Shown piece after piece: positions 14,162-21,260 of a stretch of 21,260 nt of DNA (the first letter of the stretch is position 1; each line of letters begins with the position of its first letter). Source of the DNA: CAYRZL01 sp964428795 (GTDB lineage: Bacteria > Bacillota > Clostridia > Lachnospirales > Lachnospiraceae). The stretch lies in NCBI GenBank assembly GCA_964428795.1, contig CAYRZL010000047.1:1-21260 (forward strand). The letters are read 5' to 3'. The notes beneath the pieces were generated by a model. That model did not search any database, was not told the origin of the DNA, and was given only the letters and a program-made list of their open reading frames with translations. A program made the position numbers and the translations under genes.

Positions 14162-14254
14162 GTAACATTTACCCCGGATTTTTCTGTATTTTATTACAAA
14201 AAAATCTTTATCCTTTGTTCCAAATACTTCACAGTTTTCCCCCTGTTATACCCC

Positions 14255-14283
14255 ATTATAGTTGCATTCAGGTGGAAAATCAA
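14255..14283 (-). promoter_or_regulatory. xerD promoter
   Basis: TTGATT (14278-14283), 17 bases and consensus TATAAT (14255-14260), read leftward, give a leader of about 87 bases. It shows xerD can be transcribed separately from spoIIM. Confidence 0.65.
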
Positions 14284-14384
14284 ATGGATTTTTTCCTGTA
14301 TTTTCGCCTTTTTTCACAATTCCACAAGATATCGTCTTATTTGTTTTTTCACATCAATATGTTGAGAATTTTTTTACAATTTTT

Positions 14385-14930
14385 TTACAAAATTTTTGTT
14401 ATCCAGCACAAAATCGTAGGATTTACATAACATTCTAACATGATTCCAACTGCCAGTCCCGACAGAAGAATGAGCATATACAGTATCCGCCGATCCTGTA
14501 CCAGATTTTTATGAAAACGTAAGATCCAACGAAACAATAATATATAAACCGGCACATAAAACAGATATTGGGGCATCACCATCCCAAAAGAAACCAGTAT
14601 CCCTTTTGCCCCATACCTGCTGATAAAGGATGCCATCAAAAATCCGTAAGAAAACCCCTTCCAGACCGCAAACAAATTTGTCACAACCAGTCCCGGCTTT
14701 GTAAAACCGAATATCAGAAAGAAAAGGAACGGAATCAGGCGCGCGCTTAATATCTCATACAGAAACCATTCCCGCTCTTTCGTCTGATTTTGCAGCACTG
14801 CCAGATTGGAATCATTCAAAAACCCGACCCACGACATTTGATCCGCCATAAATAAATTGGCACAGACAATGCCCAAAAGAAAGCACCCGAAAAACAATAC
14901 CTGCATCACTGTCCATATGGATTTTCCCAT
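14385..14930 (-). CDS. spoIIM: Stage II sporulation protein M
   Basis: SpoIIM is a polytopic membrane protein of the mother-cell DMP machine (SpoIID-SpoIIM-SpoIIP), which remodels septal peptidoglycan so that the mother cell can engulf the forespore. This 181-residue protein has about five hydrophobic segments (roughly 8-28, 62-78, 82-103, 108-134, 149-168) and the family signature around GFSYGF (92-97) and a proline-containing fourth segment (MVMPQYLFYVPVY). The size is slightly below the 214 residues of the B. subtilis protein. It lies between xerD and a Nudix gene, a common clostridial order. Family membership is recognised by topology and context, since membrane proteins of this kind have few invariant residues. 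Confidence 0.8.
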   Translation of the reverse strand: MGKSIWTVMQVLFFGCFLLGIVCANLFMADQMSWVGFLNDSNLAVLQNQTKEREWFLYEILSARLIPFLFFLIFGFTKPGLVVTNLFAVWKGFSYGFLMASFISRYGAKGILVSFGMVMPQYLFYVPVYILLFRWILRFHKNLVQDRRILYMLILLSGLAVGIMLECYVNPTILCWITKIL

Positions 14931-14973
14931 ACCATACCTGCCAGTTGTCCCTTCTCTATCAGCTTATTCCTGT

Positions 14974-15519
14974 CTAAATCTTCTTATGACATTTATTTAT
15001 ATATGCTGTAATTCCCGCCACTGTTTTGGAATCCTGTATCTCACAGGCATATATTTTCTCCTCCAACTCCTCTGGCGTGTAAGCCTCAACATCCACAAAT
15101 TCATCCTCATCCAGATGCTGTCTCGTCTTTTCCAGATGATCTGCCACATAAATATCAACAAACTCATTGCAAAATGCAACCGTCGTGCGGACCGTGATCA
15201 GCTTTTCCAGATGATCTGACCGGTATCCGGTCTCCTCCTCCAACTCTCTTGCCGCACACACTTTTGTCGGCTCCTGAATAGAATCACGGCACCCTGCCGG
15301 AATCTCCAGCGTGAAACGATCCAGCGCATTGCGGTACTGACGCACCATGAGAATCTTTCCATCCTCCAGCACCGGAATCACTGCCGCCGCACATCTCGGA
15401 TGTTCAATATAATCCCAGTACGCCTTGTTTCCATTTGGCAGCTGCACCTCATCTTCATAGAAATTTACGATCTTTCCCTGATATTTTAATACACGATTTA
15501 AACGTCTGATAGGTTCCAA
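14974..15519 (-). CDS. nudF: Nudix hydrolase, ADP-ribose pyrophosphatase type
   Basis: This enzyme probably hydrolyses ADP-ribose to AMP and ribose 5-phosphate. The Nudix box is present as GCRDSIQEP...AARELEEETGY, with its REL-EE catalytic core, after the strand LEIPAG. The N-terminus (LEPIRRLNRVLKYQGKIVNF, then LPNGNKAYWDYIEH) is typical of the ADP-ribose subfamily. TTG at 15519 is preferred as start because AAGGAGGA (15527-15534) lies 7 bases before it and the coding resemblance begins there. An in-frame ATG at 15612 would add 31 residues encoded by a tandem repeat and overlap queF. From TTG the protein has 181 residues. It is the tail of the queuosine operon transcript or its read-through. 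Confidence 0.85.
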   Translation of the reverse strand: MEPIRRLNRVLKYQGKIVNFYEDEVQLPNGNKAYWDYIEHPRCAAAVIPVLEDGKILMVRQYRNALDRFTLEIPAGCRDSIQEPTKVCAARELEEETGYRSDHLEKLITVRTTVAFCNEFVDIYVADHLEKTRQHLDEDEFVDVEAYTPEELEEKIYACEIQDSKTVAGITAYINKCHKKI

Positions 15520-15546
15520 AATATTATCCTCCTTATCCGTCATCTG

Positions 15547-15591
15547 ATTATCTGTTATCCGCTTATCTGTTATCCACTTATCTGTTATCCA
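15547..15591. repeat. Three 15-bp tandem repeats at the queF end
   Basis: The unit CTTATCTGTTATCCA occurs at 15562-15576 and 15577-15591. A slightly diverged copy lies at 15547-15561, and the 15532-15546 segment is weakly similar. The queF stop codon lies in the 15577-15591 unit, so the array looks like duplication of the last queF codons (VDNR plus stop). Being 15 bp long, it also keeps an open frame upstream of the Nudix gene. Confidence 0.8.
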
Positions 15592-16075
15592 CTTTTTCCG
15601 GGTAGAGATCATGGTTCATCATACGATTCCATGCGACCTCCTCCCATTTTGTACCCGGTTTTCCATAATTGCAGTAAGGATCAATGGAAATACCACCGCG
15701 GGGCGTAAATTTCCCCCAAACCTCAATATACTTCGGATCCATCAACCGGATCAGATCCTTCATAATGATATTCACACAATCCTCATGAAAATCCCCATGA
15801 TTTCGGAAGCTGAACAAATACAGTTTTAAAGACTTGCTCTCTACCATACGCACATCCGGCACATAGGAGATCGTGATCGTTGCAAAATCCGGCTGTCCGG
15901 TAATCGGACAGAGACTGGTAAACTCCGGGCAGTTGAATTTCACGAAATAATCGTTGTCCGGATGCTTATTTATAAATGTCTCCAACATCTCCGGAGCATA
16001 GTCATCCGGATATTTTGTCCCCCGGTTACCCAATAAGGTAACGCCTTCGATTTCTTCTTTGCTTCTTCCTGACAT
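15578..16075 (-). CDS. queF: NADPH-dependent preQ0 reductase
   Basis: QueF reduces the nitrile of 7-cyano-7-deazaguanine (preQ0) to the amine preQ1, which is inserted into tRNA on the way to queuosine. The 165-residue protein is the short, unimodular type. The catalytic residues known in B. subtilis QueF are all one position later here: nucleophile C56 (FTSLCPITGQPD), D63, H97 and E98 (FRNHGDFHED). The QueF motif ESKSLKLY is at 79-86. It ends inside a 15-bp tandem repeat. It follows queC by 44 bases in the queDE-folE-queCF order. Confidence 0.95.
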   Translation of the reverse strand: MSGRSKEEIEGVTLLGNRGTKYPDDYAPEMLETFINKHPDNDYFVKFNCPEFTSLCPITGQPDFATITISYVPDVRMVESKSLKLYLFSFRNHGDFHEDCVNIIMKDLIRLMDPKYIEVWGKFTPRGGISIDPYCNYGKPGTKWEEVAWNRMMNHDLYPEKVDNR

Positions 16076-16119
16076 CTTCTATTCTGCTCTCTTTCTCTTG
16101 TTTTTATTTTCTGTATCCC

Positions 16120-16797
16120 TTATAACGCCGGATCCGGCACATGATTTTCTGCAAACGCCTGAGCCCGGTCAAGACATGTTCCGCAAGCTCCGCAGGGTTT
16201 CTCTCCGCCTTCATAACAGCTCCATGTCAATTCATAGGGAACACCCAGCTCTAATCCCTTTTTTACCACCTGTGCCTTCGTCCAGCTCACAAAAGGCGCT
16301 TCAATGCGAAGCTGATTTCCGCTGCCAAGATAAATCGCTCTCCCCATAGCTTCATTGAACCTCTCGGAGCAGTCAGGATAAGCATTGCCTGCGGCATCAT
16401 CGCTGTGTGCTCCATAATAAATTACCTGACAGTCTTTGGACAATGCAATGCTTGCCGCACTGGATAAAAACAGTCCGTTGCGAAAGGGTACATAGGTTGT
16501 CACCGGACTGCCCTCCCGCTCTTTTAACTGCTCCGCATAGGATTCTTTCGGAATCTCAGCCCCGGAATGGCTCAACAGGGAACAATCGCTGTACCTGAAA
16601 ATTTCTTCAAGATTCAGATAAAGATGCTCCACCTTATAATATTGTGCAATCGCCCTGGCCGCATTCACTTCTTTATCATGTTTCTGTCCATAGGCAATAG
16701 ACAAGGCAACTACATTTTCACTGCCATACTGATCGATTGCCATTGCAAGACAGGTGGTACTGTCCACACCACCACTGAATAATACCAACGCTTTCAT
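16120..16797 (-). CDS. queC: 7-cyano-7-deazaguanine (preQ0) synthase
   Basis: QueC converts 7-carboxy-7-deazaguanine to preQ0 with ATP and ammonia. The 225-residue protein has the N-terminal PP-loop SGGVDSTT (8-15) and the C-terminal zinc site C194, C202, C205, C208 (SCYEGGEKPCGACGTC). YGAHSDDAAG around 128-137 is a typical family block. Start ATG at 16797 lies 9 bases after folE stops, with GGAGGGTG upstream. No odd substitutions are visible. Confidence 0.95.
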   Translation of the reverse strand: MKALVLFSGGVDSTTCLAMAIDQYGSENVVALSIAYGQKHDKEVNAARAIAQYYKVEHLYLNLEEIFRYSDCSLLSHSGAEIPKESYAEQLKEREGSPVTTYVPFRNGLFLSSAASIALSKDCQVIYYGAHSDDAAGNAYPDCSERFNEAMGRAIYLGSGNQLRIEAPFVSWTKAQVVKKGLELGVPYELTWSCYEGGEKPCGACGTCLDRAQAFAENHVPDPAL

Positions 16798-16806
16798 TTC
16801 ACCCTC

Positions 16807-17391
16807 CTATTTTGCCGCAAACAGACGCATCTGCAGAGAAGCATCCTGTCCGAATTTTCCTCTCAGTGTACTGGTATACGTTTTTGCTCCGGTTTTTTTG
16901 ATTCCCCGGGCACTCATACAGCTATGACACCCCTCAATAAGAACCGCAACATCCTCAGAATCCGTAATCTCCTGAATGATCTCCGCAATATCCGTACCAA
17001 TGCGCTCCTGCAGCTGCAGACGCTTCGACACCATATCTGCAATACGGGCAATCTTACTTAATCCGATCACTTTTCCGTTTGGCACATATGCCACTGTCAC
17101 CTTCATATCATACATCAGCGCCATATGATGCTCACAATAGCTGAATATATCGATATCCTTCACAATGACCAGATCACGATTTTTTGTACACAAAGAAAGA
17201 TCTTCCTCAAAGGTCTTGTCAAACATCTGTGCAATCTCATGATTGGTATAATTCATACCTTCAAATACTTGTTCATACATTTTCGCTACCCGTTCCGGGG
17301 TTTCCTTCAGCCCCTCACGCTCCGGGTCATCTCCAAGGGCAACCAAAATCCCTCTGATATGTTCTTTTATTGCCTCTCTGTCTATTGCCAT
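16807..17391 (-). CDS. folE: GTP cyclohydrolase I
   Basis: FolE opens GTP to 7,8-dihydroneopterin triphosphate, the shared precursor of folate and of queuosine. The 194-residue protein carries the zinc ligands C86 and H89 (SYCEHHM) and C158, with H156, in GCHSCMSARGI. GLKETPERVAKMY (27-39) is the N-terminal family block. It starts 2 bases after queE, and lies between queE and queC. That places its product directly into QueD, and makes it the dedicated supplier for queuosine here, though folate synthesis could draw on it too. Confidence 0.95.
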   Translation of the reverse strand: MAIDREAIKEHIRGILVALGDDPEREGLKETPERVAKMYEQVFEGMNYTNHEIAQMFDKTFEEDLSLCTKNRDLVIVKDIDIFSYCEHHMALMYDMKVTVAYVPNGKVIGLSKIARIADMVSKRLQLQERIGTDIAEIIQEITDSEDVAVLIEGCHSCMSARGIKKTGAKTYTSTLRGKFGQDASLQMRLFAAK

Positions 17392-17393
17392 TT

Positions 17394-18065
17394 TTACACT
17401 CCTCGCTCATTCGGATCCCAGATAATCTTATGCATCTGTATTTGCAGGGTTACCCGATTCATTTTGCATGCTTTCATATATTCCACAATATCCTGCGGAT
17501 CGATGCGTCCAAATACAGGACTCAGATAGACATGACAGACCTCAGTCAAATGATACTCCAAGATCAATTCCCCTGCACGTTCCAGATCACTCCTGTTACT
17601 TACCACAAATTTTACCGTATCAAAGCTGCGAAGCAGTGAAAAATTCGTTGTACACATCTTTTCTTCCATTCCGCTTCCAGCCAGCTTATAATCCATTGTA
17701 AACGACAACCGCTCTTCATTTTTATATGCTGCATATGGACTTAAATCCACACTTCCGTTTGTCTCAATCTCTACATGCAGTCCCTGTTTTAAAAGAAACG
17801 AGATCAATTCCTCTATATGTTCCTGCAGCAATGGTTCTCCCCCTGTAAGGGTCACATTTTCTATTCCGGTTTCACGGATTGACTCATAAATCTCCGTTTT
17901 ATCCATGAGCCTCACCGGAACATCCGGTTCATTCGCCCACATGGTATCACAGTAAGAACAACATAAATTGCACCCTGCAAACCGCACGAACACTGCAAGC
18001 TGACCTGAGCGCAGGCCCTCCCCGTTTATACTGGAAAACAGCTCTGCCACAAGGTACCGTTCCAT
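17394..18065 (-). CDS. queE: 7-carboxy-7-deazaguanine synthase, radical SAM
   Basis: QueE rearranges 6-carboxytetrahydropterin to 7-carboxy-7-deazaguanine, using S-adenosylmethionine and a [4Fe-4S] cluster. Cluster cysteines C32, C36 and C39 are in FAGCNLCCSYCDTMW, and GGEP (75-78) is the SAM-binding motif. FSSINGEGLRSGQLAVFVRF near the start is family-typical. ATG at 18065 is chosen over the in-frame ATG at 18101: the ribosome site AAGAAGGG precedes it, homology begins at MERYLVAELF, and the longer form would overlap queD. The protein has 223 residues. It is oxygen-sensitive, which suits an anaerobe. Confidence 0.95.
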   Translation of the reverse strand: MERYLVAELFSSINGEGLRSGQLAVFVRFAGCNLCCSYCDTMWANEPDVPVRLMDKTEIYESIRETGIENVTLTGGEPLLQEHIEELISFLLKQGLHVEIETNGSVDLSPYAAYKNEERLSFTMDYKLAGSGMEEKMCTTNFSLLRSFDTVKFVVSNRSDLERAGELILEYHLTEVCHVYLSPVFGRIDPQDIVEYMKACKMNRVTLQIQMHKIIWDPNERGV

Positions 18066-18081
18066 ACTATCACCCTTCTTT

Positions 18082-18501
18082 CTATTCACAGTACGATGCA
18101 CAGTTATTCGGCGTCTCGTAAACTTCCACGCATTTCATTTGATAGCCCTTTTCACATAATGCCTCATAAATATATTTTGAAAAATGCTCTGCCGTAGGAC
18201 GAAATGCCACGGAACGGAGCAAAAATCCTTCCTCTTCCAATGCTGCAATCGTCGTCTCCCGCAAAGAGCCCTTTTCGTAAATCATCGTATGATCAAAATA
18301 GTCAGCAATTTCTTTCAGATCATCCTTAATCTGAGAAAAATCAGCTACCATGCCCCGCAGCTGCCTGTCCTGACATAACTGCTCAGCCTTCACTTCAACC
18401 ACAATTCTCCAGCGGTGTCCATGCAGATTTTTGCATTTCCCGTCATAGCCCGCCAAAAAATGGGCGGCATCAAAACTCTGTTCTGTCTTTATCGTATACA
18501 T
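18082..18501 (-). CDS. queD: 6-carboxy-5,6,7,8-tetrahydropterin synthase
   Basis: QueD turns dihydroneopterin triphosphate into 6-carboxytetrahydropterin. The 139-residue protein has the zinc histidines H14 (FDAAHFL), H27 and H29 (NLHGHRW) and the catalytic C23 in GKCKNLHGH. RPTAEHFSKYI later in the protein is a conserved block. ATG at 18501 has a very strong site, GAGGAGG, just upstream. It is the first gene of the queuosine operon. A terminator hairpin lies only 40 bases before it and no clear promoter fits between, so its transcription is an open question. Confidence 0.95.
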   Translation of the reverse strand: MYTIKTEQSFDAAHFLAGYDGKCKNLHGHRWRIVVEVKAEQLCQDRQLRGMVADFSQIKDDLKEIADYFDHTMIYEKGSLRETTIAALEEEGFLLRSVAFRPTAEHFSKYIYEALCEKGYQMKCVEVYETPNNCASYCE

Positions 18502-18540
18502 AAAACCTCCTCTAAAGCTTTCTTTCGCATACCTGGCAAT

Positions 18541-18572
18541 AAAAAAGCTATAGACAGAACTATAGCTTTTTA
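18541..18572 (-). terminator. Strong 12-bp terminator hairpin before queD
   Basis: AAAAAGCTATAG (18542-18553) pairs perfectly with CTATAGCTTTTT (18560-18571) around a 6-base loop. On the minus strand six T follow the stem. It would end the thioesterase-to-hypothetical transcript, or act in the queD leader. The plus-strand T-run also makes it bidirectional by shape. Confidence 0.85.
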
Positions 18573-18655
18573 GTCCTGGTTTTGTTTATTGACAGGATGG
18601 TACAAACGAACTGTCATTGCCCTGCAAAAAGCATATATCATTCATGCTCCGTGCA

Positions 18656-19120
18656 TCAGCTTTCCATCATTCCGCAGATGGAAAAAATATTGATATTAAA
18701 TTCTCTGCTGCCCTCTCTCACATGCATCACATTCCCTGTGACATACATGATTTCAACTCCGAATAAACCGGGACTGGCTTCAAACATCCTTGTCTGGTGG
18801 AAATGAATGTCGCATTTCTTTCCGACAAACCAGAGAAAAGGATTCACTTCCTCATCCCATGATTCCACCAAAATACGCGGCAGCTTATCCAGCTTCCGCT
18901 CACTGAGGCGCAGCTCCACAATGGATTTTACATACATTTTTGGAACCAGACCACGTTTTCCCCGATATTCAAACATAATATGCCGCTCTCCGGAAGAAAC
19001 GATTCCAACCTGGGCATATCCCACATCCTTGCCGATCAGATCGATCGTGCAATACTTTCCATGCATGGATCTGCAATCCAGGGGCTGACCCGGTTCATGT
19101 ACGATTTTGTTTGCTCTCAT
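18656..19120 (-). CDS. Unrecognised 154-residue protein
   Basis: I do not recognise this family. The protein has no signal peptide and no membrane segment. It is rich in beta-type stretches (YCTIDLIGKDVGYAQVGIVS, then HIMFEYRG) and ends with FNINIFSICGMMES. Blocks worth searching are VESWDEEVNPFLWFVGKKCD and GVEIMYVTGNVMHVREGS. Its start lies 1 base after the stop of the SseB-family gene, so the two are translationally close and probably work together or share regulation. The terminator at 18541-18572 follows 84 bases downstream. Length and codon use look ordinary and the frame is intact. Confidence 0.7.
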   Translation of the reverse strand: MRANKIVHEPGQPLDCRSMHGKYCTIDLIGKDVGYAQVGIVSSGERHIMFEYRGKRGLVPKMYVKSIVELRLSERKLDKLPRILVESWDEEVNPFLWFVGKKCDIHFHQTRMFEASPGLFGVEIMYVTGNVMHVREGSREFNINIFSICGMMES

Positions 19121-19121
19121 A

Positions 19122-20099
19122 CTAATCCTCTAACATATCCATGATCGTGGAAAGCTCTGTGCCAGGCGCCGGCGCAGCTCCAATCACCTCATGCTTGCCC
19201 TCGGCTGTCACACAGCAGAGAAGGTTCTCATCTCCCTCGGCAGGCTTCTCGATCATATAATACCATGTAACATCCGGCTCAGGATTCCAAAACATATATA
19301 ATGTCAGACAGTTGCCCGGCTGAAGGTTTTTCTGGGGCAGAGAACAAATCGCCACCTGTCTTGTATCACTGATATCAAGCAGCATCAGATCAAAATCGGA
19401 AACCTGATATGGGCACGGAATCTTATCTCCATATGGTACACGGTATAAAGCCAGTAATAATTCTTCCCGCTTTTCCTCCAGATCCTTCATAAATTTGCCC
19501 TTTTTCTCAGACAAAATCTTTGGCAGTGCTCCATGCTCTGTCGTTCTTCTGGCAAATGCCCGGAATTGTTCCGGTGTCATACGAACTGTTTTTGTATTGG
19601 GAGCCGCCCCGTTACCGCCTGCGTTCTTCATCTGCTGAGCCTGTTTCACCATGGCCTCCATGAGAGGCGGATGAACAGTCAGATTATGAGTTACCGGATT
19701 TAATACGATTCCTTTTATCTTTGTATCCGGTTTGATCGCCATCGCCGCCACATCCACAAATGGAATTGTAAGCATACCTTCATATTTATGCTCCGCGGGC
19801 ATATTTTCCTGAGACGTAAATGCAGGAATGAAGGTATCCTCCTGTGCATTTTTTACGATCATCGGGTGAAATTTCGGTGCCTCCTCCGGTTTCAATTTCT
19901 GTCCGGTTTTCATTTTTTCCATAATATGCGGCGGAATCGGCTTGTCCGGTTTTGCCGGAACATATACCTTTGCGCCGATCAAAAAATTCGACAGCTTCTG
20001 GAGATTTTCTCTGCTGTTCTCTTCCTTAAACGCTTTCATCGCTTCTTCCAGCGCCTGATTATCCACCTGTGGTAAATTTGGTTTATTTTTATTTTCCAT
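19122..20099 (-). CDS. SseB-family N-terminal domain protein
   Basis: The 325-residue protein carries an SseB-like domain in its first half (SRENLQKLSNFLIGAKVYVP at about 29-48, FIPAFTSQENMP and IPFVDVAAMAIKPDTKIKGI to about 130, VLNPVTHNLTV). The family, named after a Salmonella protein that is not the type III effector, is widespread in Gram-positives with no clear biochemical role. A lysine- and proline-rich insert (KPDKPIPPHIMEKMKTGQKL) and a Gln/Asn/Gly linker (QQMKNAGGNGAAPN) separate modules. The C-terminal half is a second, probably related module. It sits 11 bases after a lipoprotein gene and 1 base before the next gene. No secretion signal is seen. Confidence 0.75.
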   Translation of the reverse strand: MENKNKPNLPQVDNQALEEAMKAFKEENSRENLQKLSNFLIGAKVYVPAKPDKPIPPHIMEKMKTGQKLKPEEAPKFHPMIVKNAQEDTFIPAFTSQENMPAEHKYEGMLTIPFVDVAAMAIKPDTKIKGIVLNPVTHNLTVHPPLMEAMVKQAQQMKNAGGNGAAPNTKTVRMTPEQFRAFARRTTEHGALPKILSEKKGKFMKDLEEKREELLLALYRVPYGDKIPCPYQVSDFDLMLLDISDTRQVAICSLPQKNLQPGNCLTLYMFWNPEPDVTWYYMIEKPAEGDENLLCCVTAEGKHEVIGAAPAPGTELSTIMDMLED

Positions 20100-20110
20100 G
20101 TTCTTTTATC

Positions 20111-20737
20111 CTACTCTTCCAATAATTTAAAATCCCATTGTTTGGAACCACTCTCGTTGCTCAAAACAAGCTCGCTCTTATCATCCGACAACGTATAATT
20201 ATAAACTGTCTTGTTGTCACCGCTTCCCAAAGTGAGCTGTTCCTTATCCATACTGTAATCCAGTTCTCTGAACTGTACATAAGTACCGTCCTCCTCAAAC
20301 TGAATCGTCATACCGTCATCTGTTGTACATTCGCCTTCAAAATTTTCCGTTCCCAAAATACCTTCGGAACCCTCCTCAAATTTCAAAGTCCGCGGCTTGG
20401 CATCCCCATCTGCATTCACGCTCTGAATGGATACAGAGCCATCTCCCAGATCAGTCACCTCGTATGTGGAAATATTTGCCTTCGTAAAATCAGATGGATA
20501 TCCGTATCCCATATGAATATACATGGTACCGTCCTCACCATTGGTCCGGCTATAGACACCCGGATATCCGTAATCCGCTTTTCCATCCTCAGAAAAATCA
20601 ATTTCCACACTGATCACACCGCTAAAGCTGTATGTTCCGTCTAAGGTAATCTTATCCGCCTGGGTGCATCCGGTCATCAAAAGCGCCCCCAATCCGATAA
20701 TACTCACCAAAGACATTCCCTTCTTTAATTTCGACAT
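20111..20737 (-). CDS. Putative lipoprotein of unknown function
   Basis: A short positive start (MSKLKKG), a hydrophobic stretch (MSLVSIIGLGALLM) and the lipobox LMTGC, with C24 as the lipid-attachment residue, mark a surface lipoprotein. The mature part of about 185 residues is acidic and beta-rich (YSFSGVISVEIDFSEDGKAD, MTIQFEEDGTYVQFRELDY) with repeated glycine/aspartate turns, as in small beta-barrel or calycin-like lipoproteins. No enzymatic motif is visible. It starts 3 bases after the thioesterase stop codon. The products of its operon neighbours appear cytosolic, so a shared function is not obvious. Confidence 0.75.
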   Translation of the reverse strand: MSKLKKGMSLVSIIGLGALLMTGCTQADKITLDGTYSFSGVISVEIDFSEDGKADYGYPGVYSRTNGEDGTMYIHMGYGYPSDFTKANISTYEVTDLGDGSVSIQSVNADGDAKPRTLKFEEGSEGILGTENFEGECTTDDGMTIQFEEDGTYVQFRELDYSMDKEQLTLGSGDNKTVYNYTLSDDKSELVLSNESGSKQWDFKLLEE

Positions 20738-20740
20738 GTT

Positions 20741-21133
20741 CTATTTCTCCAACTTTGCATTTGTTTTTGCCATAAACTTATCATTCATGATGACAAATCT
20801 CTCATGAGTGCCTTTTCCAATAGATCCGCACTCATCAAACGCTTCCACGGAAAATACCAGTCTGTGTCCATCCACTTCCACAAGCTCACTCTCGCAATAA
20901 ACTTTCATTCCTACCGGAGTAGCTGCATTGTGTGCCACATTTAAAAGTGTGCCCACCGTGCCCTGTCCTTCTTCCAGATAAGCCTCCACGCTCTTTAAGC
21001 ATGTCTCTTCCATCAATGCGATCATTGCGGGTGTCGCAAATACCATCAATTCACCGCTCTTATATACCTTTGCAGTATTTTCCTCGGTCACCATAGTTTC
21101 CACTCTATGTCTGATACCTGTCTGTAAGCTCAT
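20741..21133 (-). CDS. FlK-like hotdog thioesterase
   Basis: The 130-residue protein matches the hotdog family of fluoroacetyl-CoA thioesterase FlK. Recalled FlK catalytic residues T42, E50 and H76 fall at T34 (FATPAMIALM), E42 (MEETC) and H68 (NVAHNAATP) with identical spacing (8 and 26). GTHERFVI late in the protein is also typical. Broad FlK relatives in gut Firmicutes probably hydrolyse other short acyl-CoAs, so fluoroacetyl-CoA should not be assumed as substrate. ATG at 21133 follows GAGGGG. It is the first gene of the four-gene unit under the promoter at 21213-21241. Confidence 0.8.
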   Translation of the reverse strand: MSLQTGIRHRVETMVTEENTAKVYKSGELMVFATPAMIALMEETCLKSVEAYLEEGQGTVGTLLNVAHNAATPVGMKVYCESELVEVDGHRLVFSVEAFDECGSIGKGTHERFVIMNDKFMAKTNAKLEK

Positions 21134-21212
21134 AAACCCCTCATTCCTTTCCGAATACAATCTAATGAAATTGGCCGAGCATTTTAGACTTCGCCAACTC
21201 CCTAATGGACTT

Positions 21213-21241
21213 ATTATACAGGAAATATGAATTATATACAA
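21213..21241 (-). promoter_or_regulatory. Promoter of the thioesterase-lipoprotein-SseB unit
   Basis: TTGTAT (21236-21241), 17 bases and consensus TATAAT (21213-21218), read leftward, give a leader of about 75 bases before the thioesterase start. Confidence 0.7.
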
Positions 21242-21260
21242 CTAATTTTTTATCAGCACA

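Noticed and set aside
15520..15612. N-terminal extension of the Nudix protein (WITDK repeats)
   Set aside because: It is encoded by a DNA tandem repeat, overlaps queF, and a better ribosome site marks TTG 15519.
1..21260. CRISPR array or rRNA genes
   Set aside because: No regularly spaced 25-40 bp repeats and no rRNA-like sequence are visible.

Overview
The window looks like chromosome from an anaerobic, spore-forming Clostridia bacterium, most likely Lachnospiraceae. Supporting signs are moderately low GC, strong AGGAGG-type ribosome binding sites, good sigma-A promoters with 17-bp spacers, an intact spoIIM, class I DAHP synthase beside type I dehydroquinase, and an oxygen-sensitive molybdenum/iron-sulfur transhydroxylase pair. 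The family assignment is inference.

Left part (1-1990): a decayed accessory patch. An intact YgiT/MqsA-type zinc-finger antitoxin follows a frameshifted DUF4258 toxin-like gene and a frameshifted ribbon-helix-helix gene. A broken small plus-strand gene comes next, then the remains of a bacterial NHEJ pair (Ku and an ATP-dependent DNA ligase, internally deleted and run together). A tRNA-Arg(CCG) closes this part. A short GTGCATT motif recurs at the presumed promoters of the RHH/DUF4258 genes.

Shikimate part (2042-4720): aroK and aroD run leftward and a class I DAHP synthase runs rightward. The two transcription units have back-to-back promoters with -35 boxes 4 bp apart. A 143-bp MITE-like element with 11-bp terminal inverted repeats and an 8-bp target duplication sits exactly at the aroD start site, so it has probably become the aroD leader.

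Centre (4830-10068): a two-gene operon for a pyrogallol-phloroglucinol transhydroxylase-like enzyme. The large subunit keeps the recalled Pelobacter AthL active-site residues at one constant offset. The small subunit has the three-cluster ferredoxin fold plus a C-terminal beta domain. A TetR regulator is divergently transcribed, and the 395-bp gap holds two copies of a ~35-bp direct repeat, one near each promoter. A second TetR gene lies next to it.

Decayed resistance-type locus (10123-13251): a response regulator, histidine kinase, FtsX-type permease and ABC ATPase have been reduced by several internal deletions and single-base frameshifts to fused fragments.

Right part (13277-21133): xerD, spoIIM and an ADP-ribose-type Nudix hydrolase lie downstream of a complete preQ1/queuosine operon (queD-queE-folE-queC-queF) that converts GTP to preQ1. 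Upstream of that, behind a strong terminator, is a four-gene unit: a FlK-like hotdog thioesterase, a lipoprotein, an SseB-family protein and an unrecognised protein. The intact genes, rich in A/T runs, flank the decayed loci, so the frameshifts look like local pseudogenisation rather than uniformly poor sequence, but reads would be needed to prove it.
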